Positions 48,561 to 56,343 of a DNA stretch of 64,000 nt are shown in pieces; positions within the stretch are counted from its first letter, which is position 1, and each line of letters opens with the position of its first letter. This DNA comes from DASSUC01 sp035649895 (lineage in GTDB: Bacteria > Actinomycetota > Actinomycetes > Mycobacteriales > Micromonosporaceae), in contig DASRIS010000118.1 of assembly GCA_035649895.1 (NCBI GenBank), forward strand, positions 62,001 to 126,000, given 5' to 3'. The notes beneath the pieces are model-generated. The model made no database searches. It worked only from the letters and a program-made list of their open reading frames with translations, and was not told the DNA's origin. The position numbers and the translations under genes were made by a program.

Positions 48561-50957
48561 TCAGCGGTCGCGGTGCCGGCGACGCCGGAACTCGCCGCCG
48601 TCGGTGCCCTCGCCGGGCCCGCGCTCGCGGTCCCGGCCGGGACCGCGTTCGCCGCCGCGCTCGCCACGCTCACCGCGGTCGCCCCGGTCCCGCGGCCCCC
48701 GGTCCCGCTCGCCGCGGTCCCGCCCGCCGGGCCGGTCCGCACCCTCGGCGGGCTCCGGCGCCTCCTCGCCCTCCGGGCGGACCTTGTCCAGGTAGATCTT
48801 GCCGCGGGCGTCGACGTCCGCGATCTGCACCTCGACCTTGTCGCCGACGTTGAGGAAGTCCTCGACCCGCTCCACCCGCTTGCCGTTGCCGACCTTGGAG
48901 ATGTGCAGCAGGCCGTCCCGCCCGGGCAGCAGCGAGATGAACGCGCCGAACGCGGCCGTCTTCACCACCGTGCCGAGGAACCGGTCGCCGACCTTGGGCA
49001 GGGTCGGGTTGGCGATGGCGTTGATGCGCTCCACCGCGGCCTCGGCCGACGGGCCGTCGGTGGCGCCGACGTAGATGGTGCCGTCGTCCTCGATGGTGAT
49101 CTCGGCGCCGGTCTCGTCCTGGATCGCGTTGATGGTCTGGCCCTTGGGGCCGATGACCATGCCGATCTTGTCGACCGGGATCCGGATCGTGGTGACCCGC
49201 GGGGCGTACTGCGACATGTTCGCCGGGGAGTCGATCGCCTCCTGCATCACGTCGAGGATCGTCTGCCGGGCGTCGTGCGCCTGCTGCAGCGCGGCGGCCA
49301 GCACGTCGGACGGGATGCCGTCCAGCTTGGTGTCGAGCTGGAGCGCGGTCACCAGGTCCCGGGTCCCGGCCACCTTGAAGTCCATGTCGCCGAACGCGTC
49401 CTCGGCGCCGAGGATGTCGGTCAGCGTCACGTACTGGGTCTTGCCGTCGACCTCGTCCGAGATCAGGCCCATCGCGATGCCGGCCACCGGCGCCTTCAGC
49501 GGCACCCCGGCGCTCAGCAGGGACATGGTGCTGGCGCAGACCGAGCCCATCGAGGTGGACCCGTTGGAGCCCAGGGCCTCGGAGACCTGGCGGATCGCGT
49601 ACGGGAAGTCCTCCCGCGACGGCAGCACCGGGATCAGGGCCCGCTCGGCCAGTGCGCCGTGGCCGATCTCGCGCCGCTTGGGCGCGCCGACCCGGCCGGT
49701 CTCCCCGGTGGAGTACGGCGGGAAGTTGTAGTTGTGCATGTAGCGCTTGGTCTTGGCCGGGGAGAGGGTGTCCAGCGACTGCTCCATGCGCAGCATGTTG
49801 AGCGTGGTCACGCCGAGGATCTGGGTCTCGCCCCGCTCGAACATGGCCGAGCCGTGCACCCGCGGCAGCACGTGCACCTCGGCGGTGAGCGGCCGGATGT
49901 CGCTCGGGCCGCGCCCGTCGATGCGCACCTGGTCGCGCAGGGCCCGGGCGCGCACCTCCCGCTTGGTGACCGCCCGGAAGGCAGCGCTCAGCTCCTTCTC
50001 GCGCCCCTCGAACTGGGTGCCGAGGCGCTCGTACACGGCCTCCTTGACGCGGTCCAGCGCCTCCTCCCGGTCCGCCTTGCCGGCGATCCGCAGCGCCTCG
50101 CTGACCTCGTCCCGCACCGCCTCCTCGACCGCGGCGTAGGCGTCCTCCTGGTAGTCGAGGAAGACCGGGAAGTCGCCGGTCGGCTTGGCCGTCGTCGCGG
50201 CCAGCTCCTGCTGGGCCCGGCACAGCTCGCGGATCGCCGCCTTGGCCGCCTCCAGGCCGCTGGCCACCACCTCCTCGGTCGGTGCCGTGGCCCCGCCGGC
50301 CACCAGGGCGATCGTGTGCTCGGTCGCCTCCGCCTCGACCATCATGATCGCGACGTCGGCGCCCTCGCCCTCGCCGGTCACCCGGCCGGCGACGACCATG
50401 TCGAAGGTGGCCCGCTCCAGCTCCTCATGGGTGGGGAAGGCGACCCACTGCCCCTCGACGTGGGCGACGCGGGTGGCTCCGATCGGCCCGCTGAAGGGCA
50501 GGCCGGCGAGCTTCGTCGACAGCGAGGCGGCGTTGATGGCGACCACGTCGTACGGGTGCGCCGGGTCGAGGGAGAGCACGGTCTCGACGACCTGGATCTC
50601 GTTGCGCAGGCCCTTGACGAAGCTGGGCCGCAGCGGCCGGTCGATCAGGCGGCAGGTGAGGATCGCGTCCTCGCTGGGCCGCCCCTCGCGGCGGAAGAAC
50701 GAGCCGGGGATCCGCCCGGCGGCGTACATGCGCTCCTCGACGTCGACCGTCAGCGGGAAGAAGTCGAGCTGCTCCTTGGGCACCCGGCTGGCCGTGGTCG
50801 CGGAGAGGACCACGGTGTCGCCCAGCTGGGCGACCGCGGAGCCGGCGGCCTGGCGGGCCAGCCGGCCGGTGGAGAAGACCACCTGGCGTTGGCCGAAGCG
50901 GCCGTTGTCGATGACTGCGGTGCTGTGCTGGGTGCCGAGGGTTGTCTGCTCGGTCAT
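48561..50957 (-). CDS. pnp: polyribonucleotide nucleotidyltransferase (PNPase)
   Basis: A 798-residue phosphorolytic 3'-to-5' exoribonuclease. Two RNase PH domains, a KH domain (RIPVDKIGMVIGPKGQTINAIQDETGAEITIEDDGTIYVGA) and an S1 domain (VGDRFLGTVVKTAAFGAFISLLPGRDGLLHISKVGNG) are all present. The active-site region in the second PH domain (LTDILGAEDAFGDMDFKVAGT) is intact. The C-terminal ~55 residues are a long Arg/Gly/Asp/Glu-rich tail of RGxRG-type repeats (DRGERDRGPRDRGDRGERG), which may bind RNA. Start chosen at the ATG 50957 with AAGGAG upstream. Confidence 0.96.
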   Translation of the reverse strand: MTEQTTLGTQHSTAVIDNGRFGQRQVVFSTGRLARQAAGSAVAQLGDTVVLSATTASRVPKEQLDFFPLTVDVEERMYAAGRIPGSFFRREGRPSEDAILTCRLIDRPLRPSFVKGLRNEIQVVETVLSLDPAHPYDVVAINAASLSTKLAGLPFSGPIGATRVAHVEGQWVAFPTHEELERATFDMVVAGRVTGEGEGADVAIMMVEAEATEHTIALVAGGATAPTEEVVASGLEAAKAAIRELCRAQQELAATTAKPTGDFPVFLDYQEDAYAAVEEAVRDEVSEALRIAGKADREEALDRVKEAVYERLGTQFEGREKELSAAFRAVTKREVRARALRDQVRIDGRGPSDIRPLTAEVHVLPRVHGSAMFERGETQILGVTTLNMLRMEQSLDTLSPAKTKRYMHNYNFPPYSTGETGRVGAPKRREIGHGALAERALIPVLPSREDFPYAIRQVSEALGSNGSTSMGSVCASTMSLLSAGVPLKAPVAGIAMGLISDEVDGKTQYVTLTDILGAEDAFGDMDFKVAGTRDLVTALQLDTKLDGIPSDVLAAALQQAHDARQTILDVMQEAIDSPANMSQYAPRVTTIRIPVDKIGMVIGPKGQTINAIQDETGAEITIEDDGTIYVGATDGPSAEAAVERINAIANPTLPKVGDRFLGTVVKTAAFGAFISLLPGRDGLLHISKVGNGKRVERVEDFLNVGDKVEVQIADVDARGKIYLDKVRPEGEEAPEPAEGADRPGGRDRGERDRGPRDRGDRGERGERGGERGPGRDRERGPGEGTDGGEFRRRRHRDR

Positions 50958-51146
50958 TGGTACGACTAGCTCCTTCGGTTGGGCACTACCCGCGGGGAGC
51001 TTGTCTACGGCCGGTCTTCGATCGAAGCCCCCGGAGCTTGCGCTTCCGAAGACCACTACCGAGGACCGACCCACCGGACCGGCTGGCGCCGGGCCGCTCC
51101 CTACGTGGGATCGTGCGGTCTGTCTTGGTTGCGGGGGGCTGGGTCA

Positions 51147-51177
51147 CCGGGGGGAGCAGCCGGGCCGCTCCCCCCGG
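51147..51177. terminator. terminator hairpin after rpsO
   Basis: A perfect 11-bp stem (CCGGGGGGAGC with GCTCCCCCCGG) and a 9-base loop lie 5 bases beyond the rpsO stop (minus strand), in the space before pnp. It may act as a terminator, or as a processing site that separates rpsO and pnp messages. Confidence 0.75.
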
Positions 51178-51182
51178 CCAGC

Positions 51183-51452
51183 TCACCGCCGGATCTCGAG
51201 ACGCTCGATGAGCGTCCGGTAGCGGTTGATGTCCTTCTTCTTCAGGTAGTTCAGCAGCCGGCGCCGCCGGCCGACCAGCAGCAACAGGCCACGCCGGCTG
51301 TGGTGGTCGTGCTTGTGCACCCGCATGTGGTCGGTCAGGTCCCGGATCCGCTTGGTCAGGACCGCGACCTGCACCTCCGGCGAGCCGGTGTCGGCCGGAC
51401 CCGTCGCGTAGTCGTGCATGATCTTCGTTTTGATCTCTGCGTCGAGCGCCAT
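51183..51452 (-). CDS. rpsO: 30S ribosomal protein S15
   Basis: An 89-residue protein with the full S15 signature (GSPEVQVAVLTKRIRDLTDHMRVHKHDHHSRRGLLLLVGRRRRLLNYLKKKD). S15 binds the central domain of 16S rRNA and often regulates its own translation. The ATG at 51452 is preceded by GAGGGAGC; the frame extends to 51467 but homology starts at MALDAEIK. It is followed by a strong hairpin and then pnp, the usual order. Confidence 0.97.
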   Translation of the reverse strand: MALDAEIKTKIMHDYATGPADTGSPEVQVAVLTKRIRDLTDHMRVHKHDHHSRRGLLLLVGRRRRLLNYLKKKDINRYRTLIERLEIRR

Positions 51453-51598
51453 GTGCTCCCTCGTCATGGGTCTGCTGGGCTCCGCACCCGCGGCGTCGAG
51501 CAGGCACGCGGAGCCGGCGGCCGGCGACCCGGCCTACCGGGAAGGCTACCAGCCGTAGCCGGCGCCGCAGCCAGCGGCCACGCCGGCACCGGGCCGGG

Positions 51599-52522
51599 TC
51601 AGGCCAGCAGCGACCGGGTCTGTGCCACGTCCTCGCGGATCTGGGCCGCCAGCGGCTCCACGCTCGGGTAGGTGCGCATCTCCCGCAGCCGGGCCACGAA
51701 GTCCAGCGCCAGGCGCTCGCCGTACAGGTCGCCGTTGAAGTCCAGCACGTACGCCTCGACGCGGCGCTCCCGGCCGGAGAAGGTCGGGTTCGTGCCGACC
51801 GAGACCGCGGCCGGCAGCCGCTGGCCGTCCGTGCGCACCAGCCACGCCGCGTAGACCCCGTCCCCCGGCACCGCCGCGTACCGGCCGCAGATCAGGTTGG
51901 CGGTGGGGAACCCCAGCTGCCGGCCGCGCCGGTCGCCGCGCACCACGACACCCTCCAGCCGGTGCGGGCGCCCCAGCGCCGTCGCCGCGGCGGCGACGTC
52001 ACCGGCGTCCACGCAGGCGCGCACGTACGTGGAGGAGAGCACCGCGACGTCGCTGGCGACCAGGCGGGACGGCTCGACGGCGAACCCGAACGCGCGCCCG
52101 AGCCGCTCCAGCATCGGCACGTCGCCAGCGGCCCGGTGGCCGAACCGGAAGTTCTCCCCGACCACCACCAGCGCCGCGTGCAGGTTCTCGACCAGCACGT
52201 CGTGGGCGAACTGCTCGGCGGGCAGCCGGGAGAAGTCCAGCGTGAACGGGACCACGCACAGCACATCCACACCCAGCTGCTCGATCAGCTCCGCCTTGCG
52301 CGCCGGCTCGGTCAGCACGGCTGGATGCGAGCCCGGGCGCACCACCTCGGACGGGTGCGGGTCGAAGGTGACCACCACCGCGGACATGCCGAGGTCACCG
52401 GCGCGCTTGACGGCGTGCCCGATGATCTCCTGGTGTCCTTTGTGGACTCCGTCGAAGACGCCGATGGTCACCACCGAGCGCCCCCAGCCGGGCGTCGCCT
52501 CGTACCCCCGCCATCGTTGCAC
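51599..52522 (-). CDS. ribF: bifunctional riboflavin kinase/FAD synthetase
   Basis: A 307-residue two-domain enzyme. The N-terminal FMN adenylyltransferase domain has GVFDGVHKGH (21-30) and VSSTYVRACVDAGDV-type ISST motif; the C-terminal flavokinase has GRQLGFPTANL, a PT-containing flavin/Mg site, and EAYVLDFNGDLYGERLALDFVARLR. It makes FMN and FAD from riboflavin. The GTG at 52522 has GGGAGG five bases upstream. It lies in the rpsO-ribF-truB block. Confidence 0.96.
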   Translation of the reverse strand: MQRWRGYEATPGWGRSVVTIGVFDGVHKGHQEIIGHAVKRAGDLGMSAVVVTFDPHPSEVVRPGSHPAVLTEPARKAELIEQLGVDVLCVVPFTLDFSRLPAEQFAHDVLVENLHAALVVVGENFRFGHRAAGDVPMLERLGRAFGFAVEPSRLVASDVAVLSSTYVRACVDAGDVAAAATALGRPHRLEGVVVRGDRRGRQLGFPTANLICGRYAAVPGDGVYAAWLVRTDGQRLPAAVSVGTNPTFSGRERRVEAYVLDFNGDLYGERLALDFVARLREMRTYPSVEPLAAQIREDVAQTRSLLA

Positions 52523-52566
52523 GTCGACCTCCCGGGCCGGCCTCGCCCGCGGCTCGCGGGCCCGCT

Positions 52567-52634
52567 GAGCCTACCGGTCGCGGGAGCCTACCGGTCCCTG
52601 GAGTCCACCGGTCCCTGGAGCCTACCGGTCGCGG
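52567..52634. repeat. 17-bp tandem repeat, four copies, across the 3' end of the amidase gene
   Basis: Units at 52567-52583, 52584-52600, 52601-52617 and 52618-52634 all contain a variant of CTACCGGTC. The fourth unit includes the end of the amidase gene and its TAG (52622-52624); the other three repeat this end in the noncoding space before ribF, and three of four units keep the stop triplet. Confidence 0.9.
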
Positions 52635-53515
52635 ACGAAGCGGGTCAGCGCGGCGGCGAGCGCCGCGGCGACCCGCTCCCGGAAGGCCGGGTCCTTCATC
52701 CGGGCCGCGTCCCGCGCGTTGCGCATGTTGCCGCACTCCACCATCACCTTGGGCACCCGGGACAGGTTGAGCCCGCCCATATCGTCGCGGGTGTTGATGC
52801 CGCCCTCGCCGATGTAGTTGGCCGGCGGCGCCACCCGGCGCAGCTCGTCGCGCACCAGCACGGCGAGCCGGTGTGACTCGGCCACGACCGCGGTGGACGG
52901 GGCGCCAGCGACCAGCGCCGGTTCCAGCACGTGGAAGCCGTACGCGCCAGCCGGCGCGCCGTCGCCGTGGATCGAGACAGCGACGACCGCGCGGTACCGG
53001 TTACCGATCTCCGCCCGATGGTCCAGGCACGGCCCCACCCCGGTGTCGCTCGACCGGGTCAGCACGACCAGCGCGCCGGCCACCCGCAGCCGGGCCGCCA
53101 GCCGTACCGCGGTGTCCCAGTTGAACGCGTGCTCGGGGTACCCGTCGTCCGTCCGGGTGCCGGTCGTGTCGCACGGCTTGAGCTTCGTGTACGCGTCCAC
53201 CATGCGGTTGATGACCTCGGGGTGTGCCGCGTTGGCGCCGTTGTGCCCGGGGTCTACCACGACCACCACACCGGCGAGCGGGTGGACGGCCGAGGGCAGG
53301 GCCGGCGAGGATGGCGCCCCTGACGCGGGCGAGGTGGGGGCCGGCGGGGACAGGGCCGGCCCGGACGGCGCCGCTGCCGGGGTGGTGCGCGCGGCATCCG
53401 CCGCCGGCCGGTCCGGCGGTGCCGAGCCGGGAGCGGCGCAGGCCGCCAGCGTGGCGAGGGCGAGCACGCCCGCCCAGCACCACCGCCCACGTCGGAAGGC
53501 CCGTCCGCCCGGCAC
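52622..53515 (-). CDS. lipoprotein N-acetylmuramoyl-L-alanine amidase (Amidase_3)
   Basis: A 297-residue exported peptidoglycan amidase. Basic N-terminus, hydrophobic segment and lipobox LAAC (Cys26) mark a type II signal peptide. A Pro/Ala/Ser-rich linker (about 30-75) follows, then the Amidase_3 domain: VVVVDPGHNG (zinc His), VVAVSIHGDGAPA (second His), and KVMVECGNMRN (catalytic Glu), as in mycobacterial Rv3717-type amidases. It cleaves the lactyl-amide bond between muramic acid and the stem peptide. The 3' end is tandemly duplicated into the downstream spacer. Confidence 0.92.
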   Translation of the reverse strand: MPGGRAFRRGRWCWAGVLALATLAACAAPGSAPPDRPAADAARTTPAAAPSGPALSPPAPTSPASGAPSSPALPSAVHPLAGVVVVVDPGHNGANAAHPEVINRMVDAYTKLKPCDTTGTRTDDGYPEHAFNWDTAVRLAARLRVAGALVVLTRSSDTGVGPCLDHRAEIGNRYRAVVAVSIHGDGAPAGAYGFHVLEPALVAGAPSTAVVAESHRLAVLVRDELRRVAPPANYIGEGGINTRDDMGGLNLSRVPKVMVECGNMRNARDAARMKDPAFRERVAAALAAALTRFVRDR

Positions 53516-53567
53516 GGTCGCTCATCCTAGCCGCGCGGCCACAGCCAGCGGCTGGCGCAGCCGGTGG

Positions 53568-53629
53568 TCAGCTCGAACCGGCAGGGGTGAACACCACCTC
53601 AGCTCGAACCGGCAGGGGTGAACACCACC
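53568..53629. repeat. 31-bp tandem duplication across the truB stop codon
   Basis: Perfect copies at 53568-53598 and 53599-53629. The right copy holds the last ten codons and the TGA of truB (53599-53601); the left copy repeats them, stop included, outside the gene. Confidence 0.92.
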
Positions 53630-54585
53630 TCAGGGCGGGCCTGCCCGGCCTCCTCGCGGACGATGGCGACGAGCGAGCCGTCCGGGGCGAAGACGGCGTA
53701 CGGCCCGTCGGTCCCGCACGCCGGCAGCCGGCCGCCATGCCCGAGCACCCGCGCCTGCTCACCGGTGGCGTCCCGCCGGGGGAGCAACCGGGCCGCAGCG
53801 GCGGCCAGCGGCAGCGTCACCACCCGCGGCGCCCGCGGCTCCAGCTCCGCCAGCTTTGCCAGCGGCTCCAGCTCCGCCAGCTTTGCCAGCGGCGCCAGCT
53901 CCGCCAGGGGTACGGCCTCGGCGAGCGTGAACCCGTCGACCGCGGTGCGGCGCAGCCGGGTCAGGTGCCCACCCACGCCGAGCGCGGCCCCGAGGTCCCG
54001 GGCGATCGCCCGCACGTACGTCCCCGACGAGCACGCCACCTCGACGTCCAGGTCCACGGTTCCGGCAGCCGTGTCCCGGCGCAGCGCCAGCAGCTCCAGC
54101 CGGGACACGGTGACCCGGCGAGGGGCGAGGGCGACCTCCTCCCCGGCCCGCACCCGGGCGTAGGCCCGCCGGCCGCCGACCTTCACCGCGCTCACCGCGC
54201 TCGGCACCTGGTCCAGGTCCCCGGTCAGGGCGGCGAGCCCCGCCCGTACCGCGGTCTCGGTGAGGGTGCCTGCGGGTGCGCCGCCTACGACCTCGCCTTC
54301 GGCGTCATCGGTCACTGTGGACTGCCCGAGGCGGATCGTCGCCGCATACTCCTTGGTGGACCCCACCACGTAGGTGAGCAGCCGGGTGCCCCGCCCCACC
54401 CCCACCACCAGGACCCCGGTGGCCATCGGGTCGAGCGTGCCGCCGTGGCCGACCCGCCGGGTGCCGGCCAGCCGCCGGACCCGGGCCACCACGTCATGGG
54501 ATGTCATCCCGGGCGGCTTGTCCACCACGACGAAGCCCTCAGCGGCGAAGCCCTCAGCGTCCACCGCCGCAGCGTCCGTACCCAT
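53599..54585 (-). CDS. truB: tRNA pseudouridine(55) synthase
   Basis: A 328-residue enzyme. The catalytic Asp lies in GHGGTLDPMATGVLVVGVG (about D52), with YVVGSTKEYAATIRLG and VACSSGTYVRAIARDLGAALG as further TruB motifs. It isomerises U55 in the T-loop of tRNA. The ATG at 54585 was chosen over a TTG at 54594. Two oddities are seen: an N-terminal AEGFAAEGF duplication, and two copies of LAKLAELEP in the middle, encoded by a 27-bp repeat (53839-53865 and 53866-53892) with a partial third copy. These lie between the catalytic and PUA-like C-terminal part. Confidence 0.95.
   Translation of the reverse strand: MGTDAAAVDAEGFAAEGFVVVDKPPGMTSHDVVARVRRLAGTRRVGHGGTLDPMATGVLVVGVGRGTRLLTYVVGSTKEYAATIRLGQSTVTDDAEGEVVGGAPAGTLTETAVRAGLAALTGDLDQVPSAVSAVKVGGRRAYARVRAGEEVALAPRRVTVSRLELLALRRDTAAGTVDLDVEVACSSGTYVRAIARDLGAALGVGGHLTRLRRTAVDGFTLAEAVPLAELAPLAKLAELEPLAKLAELEPRAPRVVTLPLAAAAARLLPRRDATGEQARVLGHGGRLPACGTDGPYAVFAPDGSLVAIVREEAGQARPEVVFTPAGSS
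53839..53892 (-). repeat. 27-bp tandem repeat inside truB
   Basis: Identical units at 53839-53865 and 53866-53892 encode LAKLAELEP twice; a partial third unit follows. It is in frame and lies in a region that varies in length between TruB proteins. Confidence 0.9.
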
Positions 54586-54621
54586 GAGGGGCAAGCCTGT
54601 CAGACCCGCCCGGCCCAGCCG

Positions 54622-55941
54622 CTACCGGACGGCGCCGGTCACCGCCCACCGGCCGGAGCGGAGGCGTGGCAAGATCGCCACCAGCCGCAGCACGATGAAC
54701 AGCGTCAGGCCCGCCCAGATCCCACCCAGGCCGAGGTCGAGCAGGTAGGCGAGCCAGACCGCGGGCAGGAAGCCGCCCAGCGCGCAGGCCAGGGTCAGGT
54801 CGCGCAGGTACCGCACGTCTCCGGCGCCGATCATCGCCCCGTCGAGCGCGAACACGACGCCGCACAAGGGCTGCATCAGCACGAACCACGGCCAGGCGAG
54901 CATCGCCTGGGCGTACACCCCGGGGTCGTCGCTGAACCACGCCGGCAGCACGCCCGCTCCGGCGGCGATGACCGCGGCGAGCCCGGCGCCCGCCGTACCC
55001 CCGATGACGGCGACCCGGCGGGTCAGCGAGCGGGCCTCGTCCGCGCGGGATGCGCCGAGCGCGGCGCCGACGAGCGACTGCGCGGCGATGCCCACGGCGT
55101 CGAGGGCGAGCGCGCAGAACACCCACAGCTGGAGCGCGATCTGGTGGGCGGCGAGCGCGGCGGTGCCGAAGCGGACGGCGACCGCGGCGGCAGACAGGAA
55201 ACAGACCTGGAACGCGGCGCCGCGCAGCAACAGGTCCCGCCCGAGGAGCAGCTGCCGGCCGATCACCCGGGGCTGCGGGCGCAGGGACACCCGCTCGCGG
55301 GCCAGCGCCCGCACGAACAGCACGCCCGCCGCGGTCTGCGCCGCCACGTTGGCAATGGCCGACCCGACCAGACCCAGGTCGAGCCCGTAGACGAGCAGCG
55401 GGCACAGGGCGGCGGAGAGCGCGTTGGCGCCCAGGACGTAGGCGAGCGGGCGGCGGGTGTCCTGCACGCCGCGCAGCCAGCCGTTGCCAGCCGCGGCGAG
55501 CAGCAGGCCCGGCGCGCCCAGGGCCGCCACCCGCAGCCACTGCGCGGCCCCGGCGGCGACCTCGGGGTCAGCCCCGGCCAGGGTACGGGCCAGCGCCGGC
55601 GCCCCCGGCTGCGCGGCCAGCGCGGCGACCACGCCCACGGTCAGCGCGGTCCACGACGCCTGCACCCCTTCGGCAACGGCGGCGCTGCGGTCCCCGGCGC
55701 CGAACCGCCGGGCGGCCCGCCCGGTCGTGCCGTAGGCGAGCACCGTGCCCAGCCAGGCGACGACGGTCAGCACGCTCCCGCCGAGGGCCAGCGACGCGAG
55801 CGGGACCCGGCCGAGGTGTCCCACGACCGCGGTGTCGACGAGCACGTAGAGCGGCTCGGCCGCGAGCACGACGAGCGCGGGGAGCGCGAGCCCGGCGATC
55901 CGGCGCAGGGTCACCGCTTCTGGGTTGCCGGCGGAGTGCAT
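54622..55941 (-). CDS. dinF: MATE-family efflux transporter (DinF type)
   Basis: A 439-residue polytopic protein with about twelve hydrophobic helices. AEPLYVLVDTAVVGHLG near the N-terminus is the MATE signature region, and ALDAVGIAAQSLVGAALGA in the second half is its internal counterpart. It couples export of organic cations or drugs to H+ or Na+. Gene order truB ... dinF - DHH matches M. tuberculosis (Rv2836c-Rv2837c). Here a stressosome operon lies between dinF and the DHH gene. The ATG at 55941 was chosen. Confidence 0.9.
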   Translation of the reverse strand: MHSAGNPEAVTLRRIAGLALPALVVLAAEPLYVLVDTAVVGHLGRVPLASLALGGSVLTVVAWLGTVLAYGTTGRAARRFGAGDRSAAVAEGVQASWTALTVGVVAALAAQPGAPALARTLAGADPEVAAGAAQWLRVAALGAPGLLLAAAGNGWLRGVQDTRRPLAYVLGANALSAALCPLLVYGLDLGLVGSAIANVAAQTAAGVLFVRALARERVSLRPQPRVIGRQLLLGRDLLLRGAAFQVCFLSAAAVAVRFGTAALAAHQIALQLWVFCALALDAVGIAAQSLVGAALGASRADEARSLTRRVAVIGGTAGAGLAAVIAAGAGVLPAWFSDDPGVYAQAMLAWPWFVLMQPLCGVVFALDGAMIGAGDVRYLRDLTLACALGGFLPAVWLAYLLDLGLGGIWAGLTLFIVLRLVAILPRLRSGRWAVTGAVR

Positions 55942-56032
55942 CGCTCCGGATGGTGCCACGCCAGTCGTAATGGATGCAAAGGCCAGCGCTACTTACACAA
56001 CATCGTCCGGGCGCCGCGCCTGGACGGCGGTG

Positions 56033-56125
56033 CTACTGGCGCGTGTCCAGCGACGTCTGGAGGGCGCGGCGGGCCTGCTCCCGGGCGTCGTCGTGGGGCT
56101 GTGGGCGAGGCGGCGCGGTCGGCAT
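56033..56125 (-). CDS. possible 30-residue peptide
   Basis: A short frame MPTAPPRPQPHDDAREQARR... of 30 residues with high third-position GC and a ribosome binding site (GGAAGGA about seven bases before the ATG at 56125). The first third is Pro-rich, the rest a charged helix. It lies between the stressosome phosphatase gene and dinF. No family is recognised. The surrounding 56126-56343 stretch shows nothing else. Confidence 0.4.
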   Translation of the reverse strand: MPTAPPRPQPHDDAREQARRALQTSLDTRQ

Positions 56126-56343
56126 GTCAGGTCCTTCCAGGGTCGGCAACGAGGCGGCAGGGCCGCAGGAGGGGGTCGGTTCGTTCGCCGATCGGCGAGG
56201 GCACCAGCGCAGGCTCCGCTGGCTCCGCAGCGGGCTGGCCGGTTGCAGACGAGTCCCGCTGCGGTGGCTGAGACCAAGGACAAGTACGGCTAGTACTGCC
56301 AACCAAACTATCCGTCATGTCCACATGGTGCGCAGGTTTCCCA

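Noticed and set aside
53224..56271. A 1015-codon plus-strand frame over amidase, truB and dinF
   Set aside because: All three minus-strand genes have catalytic motifs or membrane topology; the plus frame is Arg/Gly/Pro-rich shadow.
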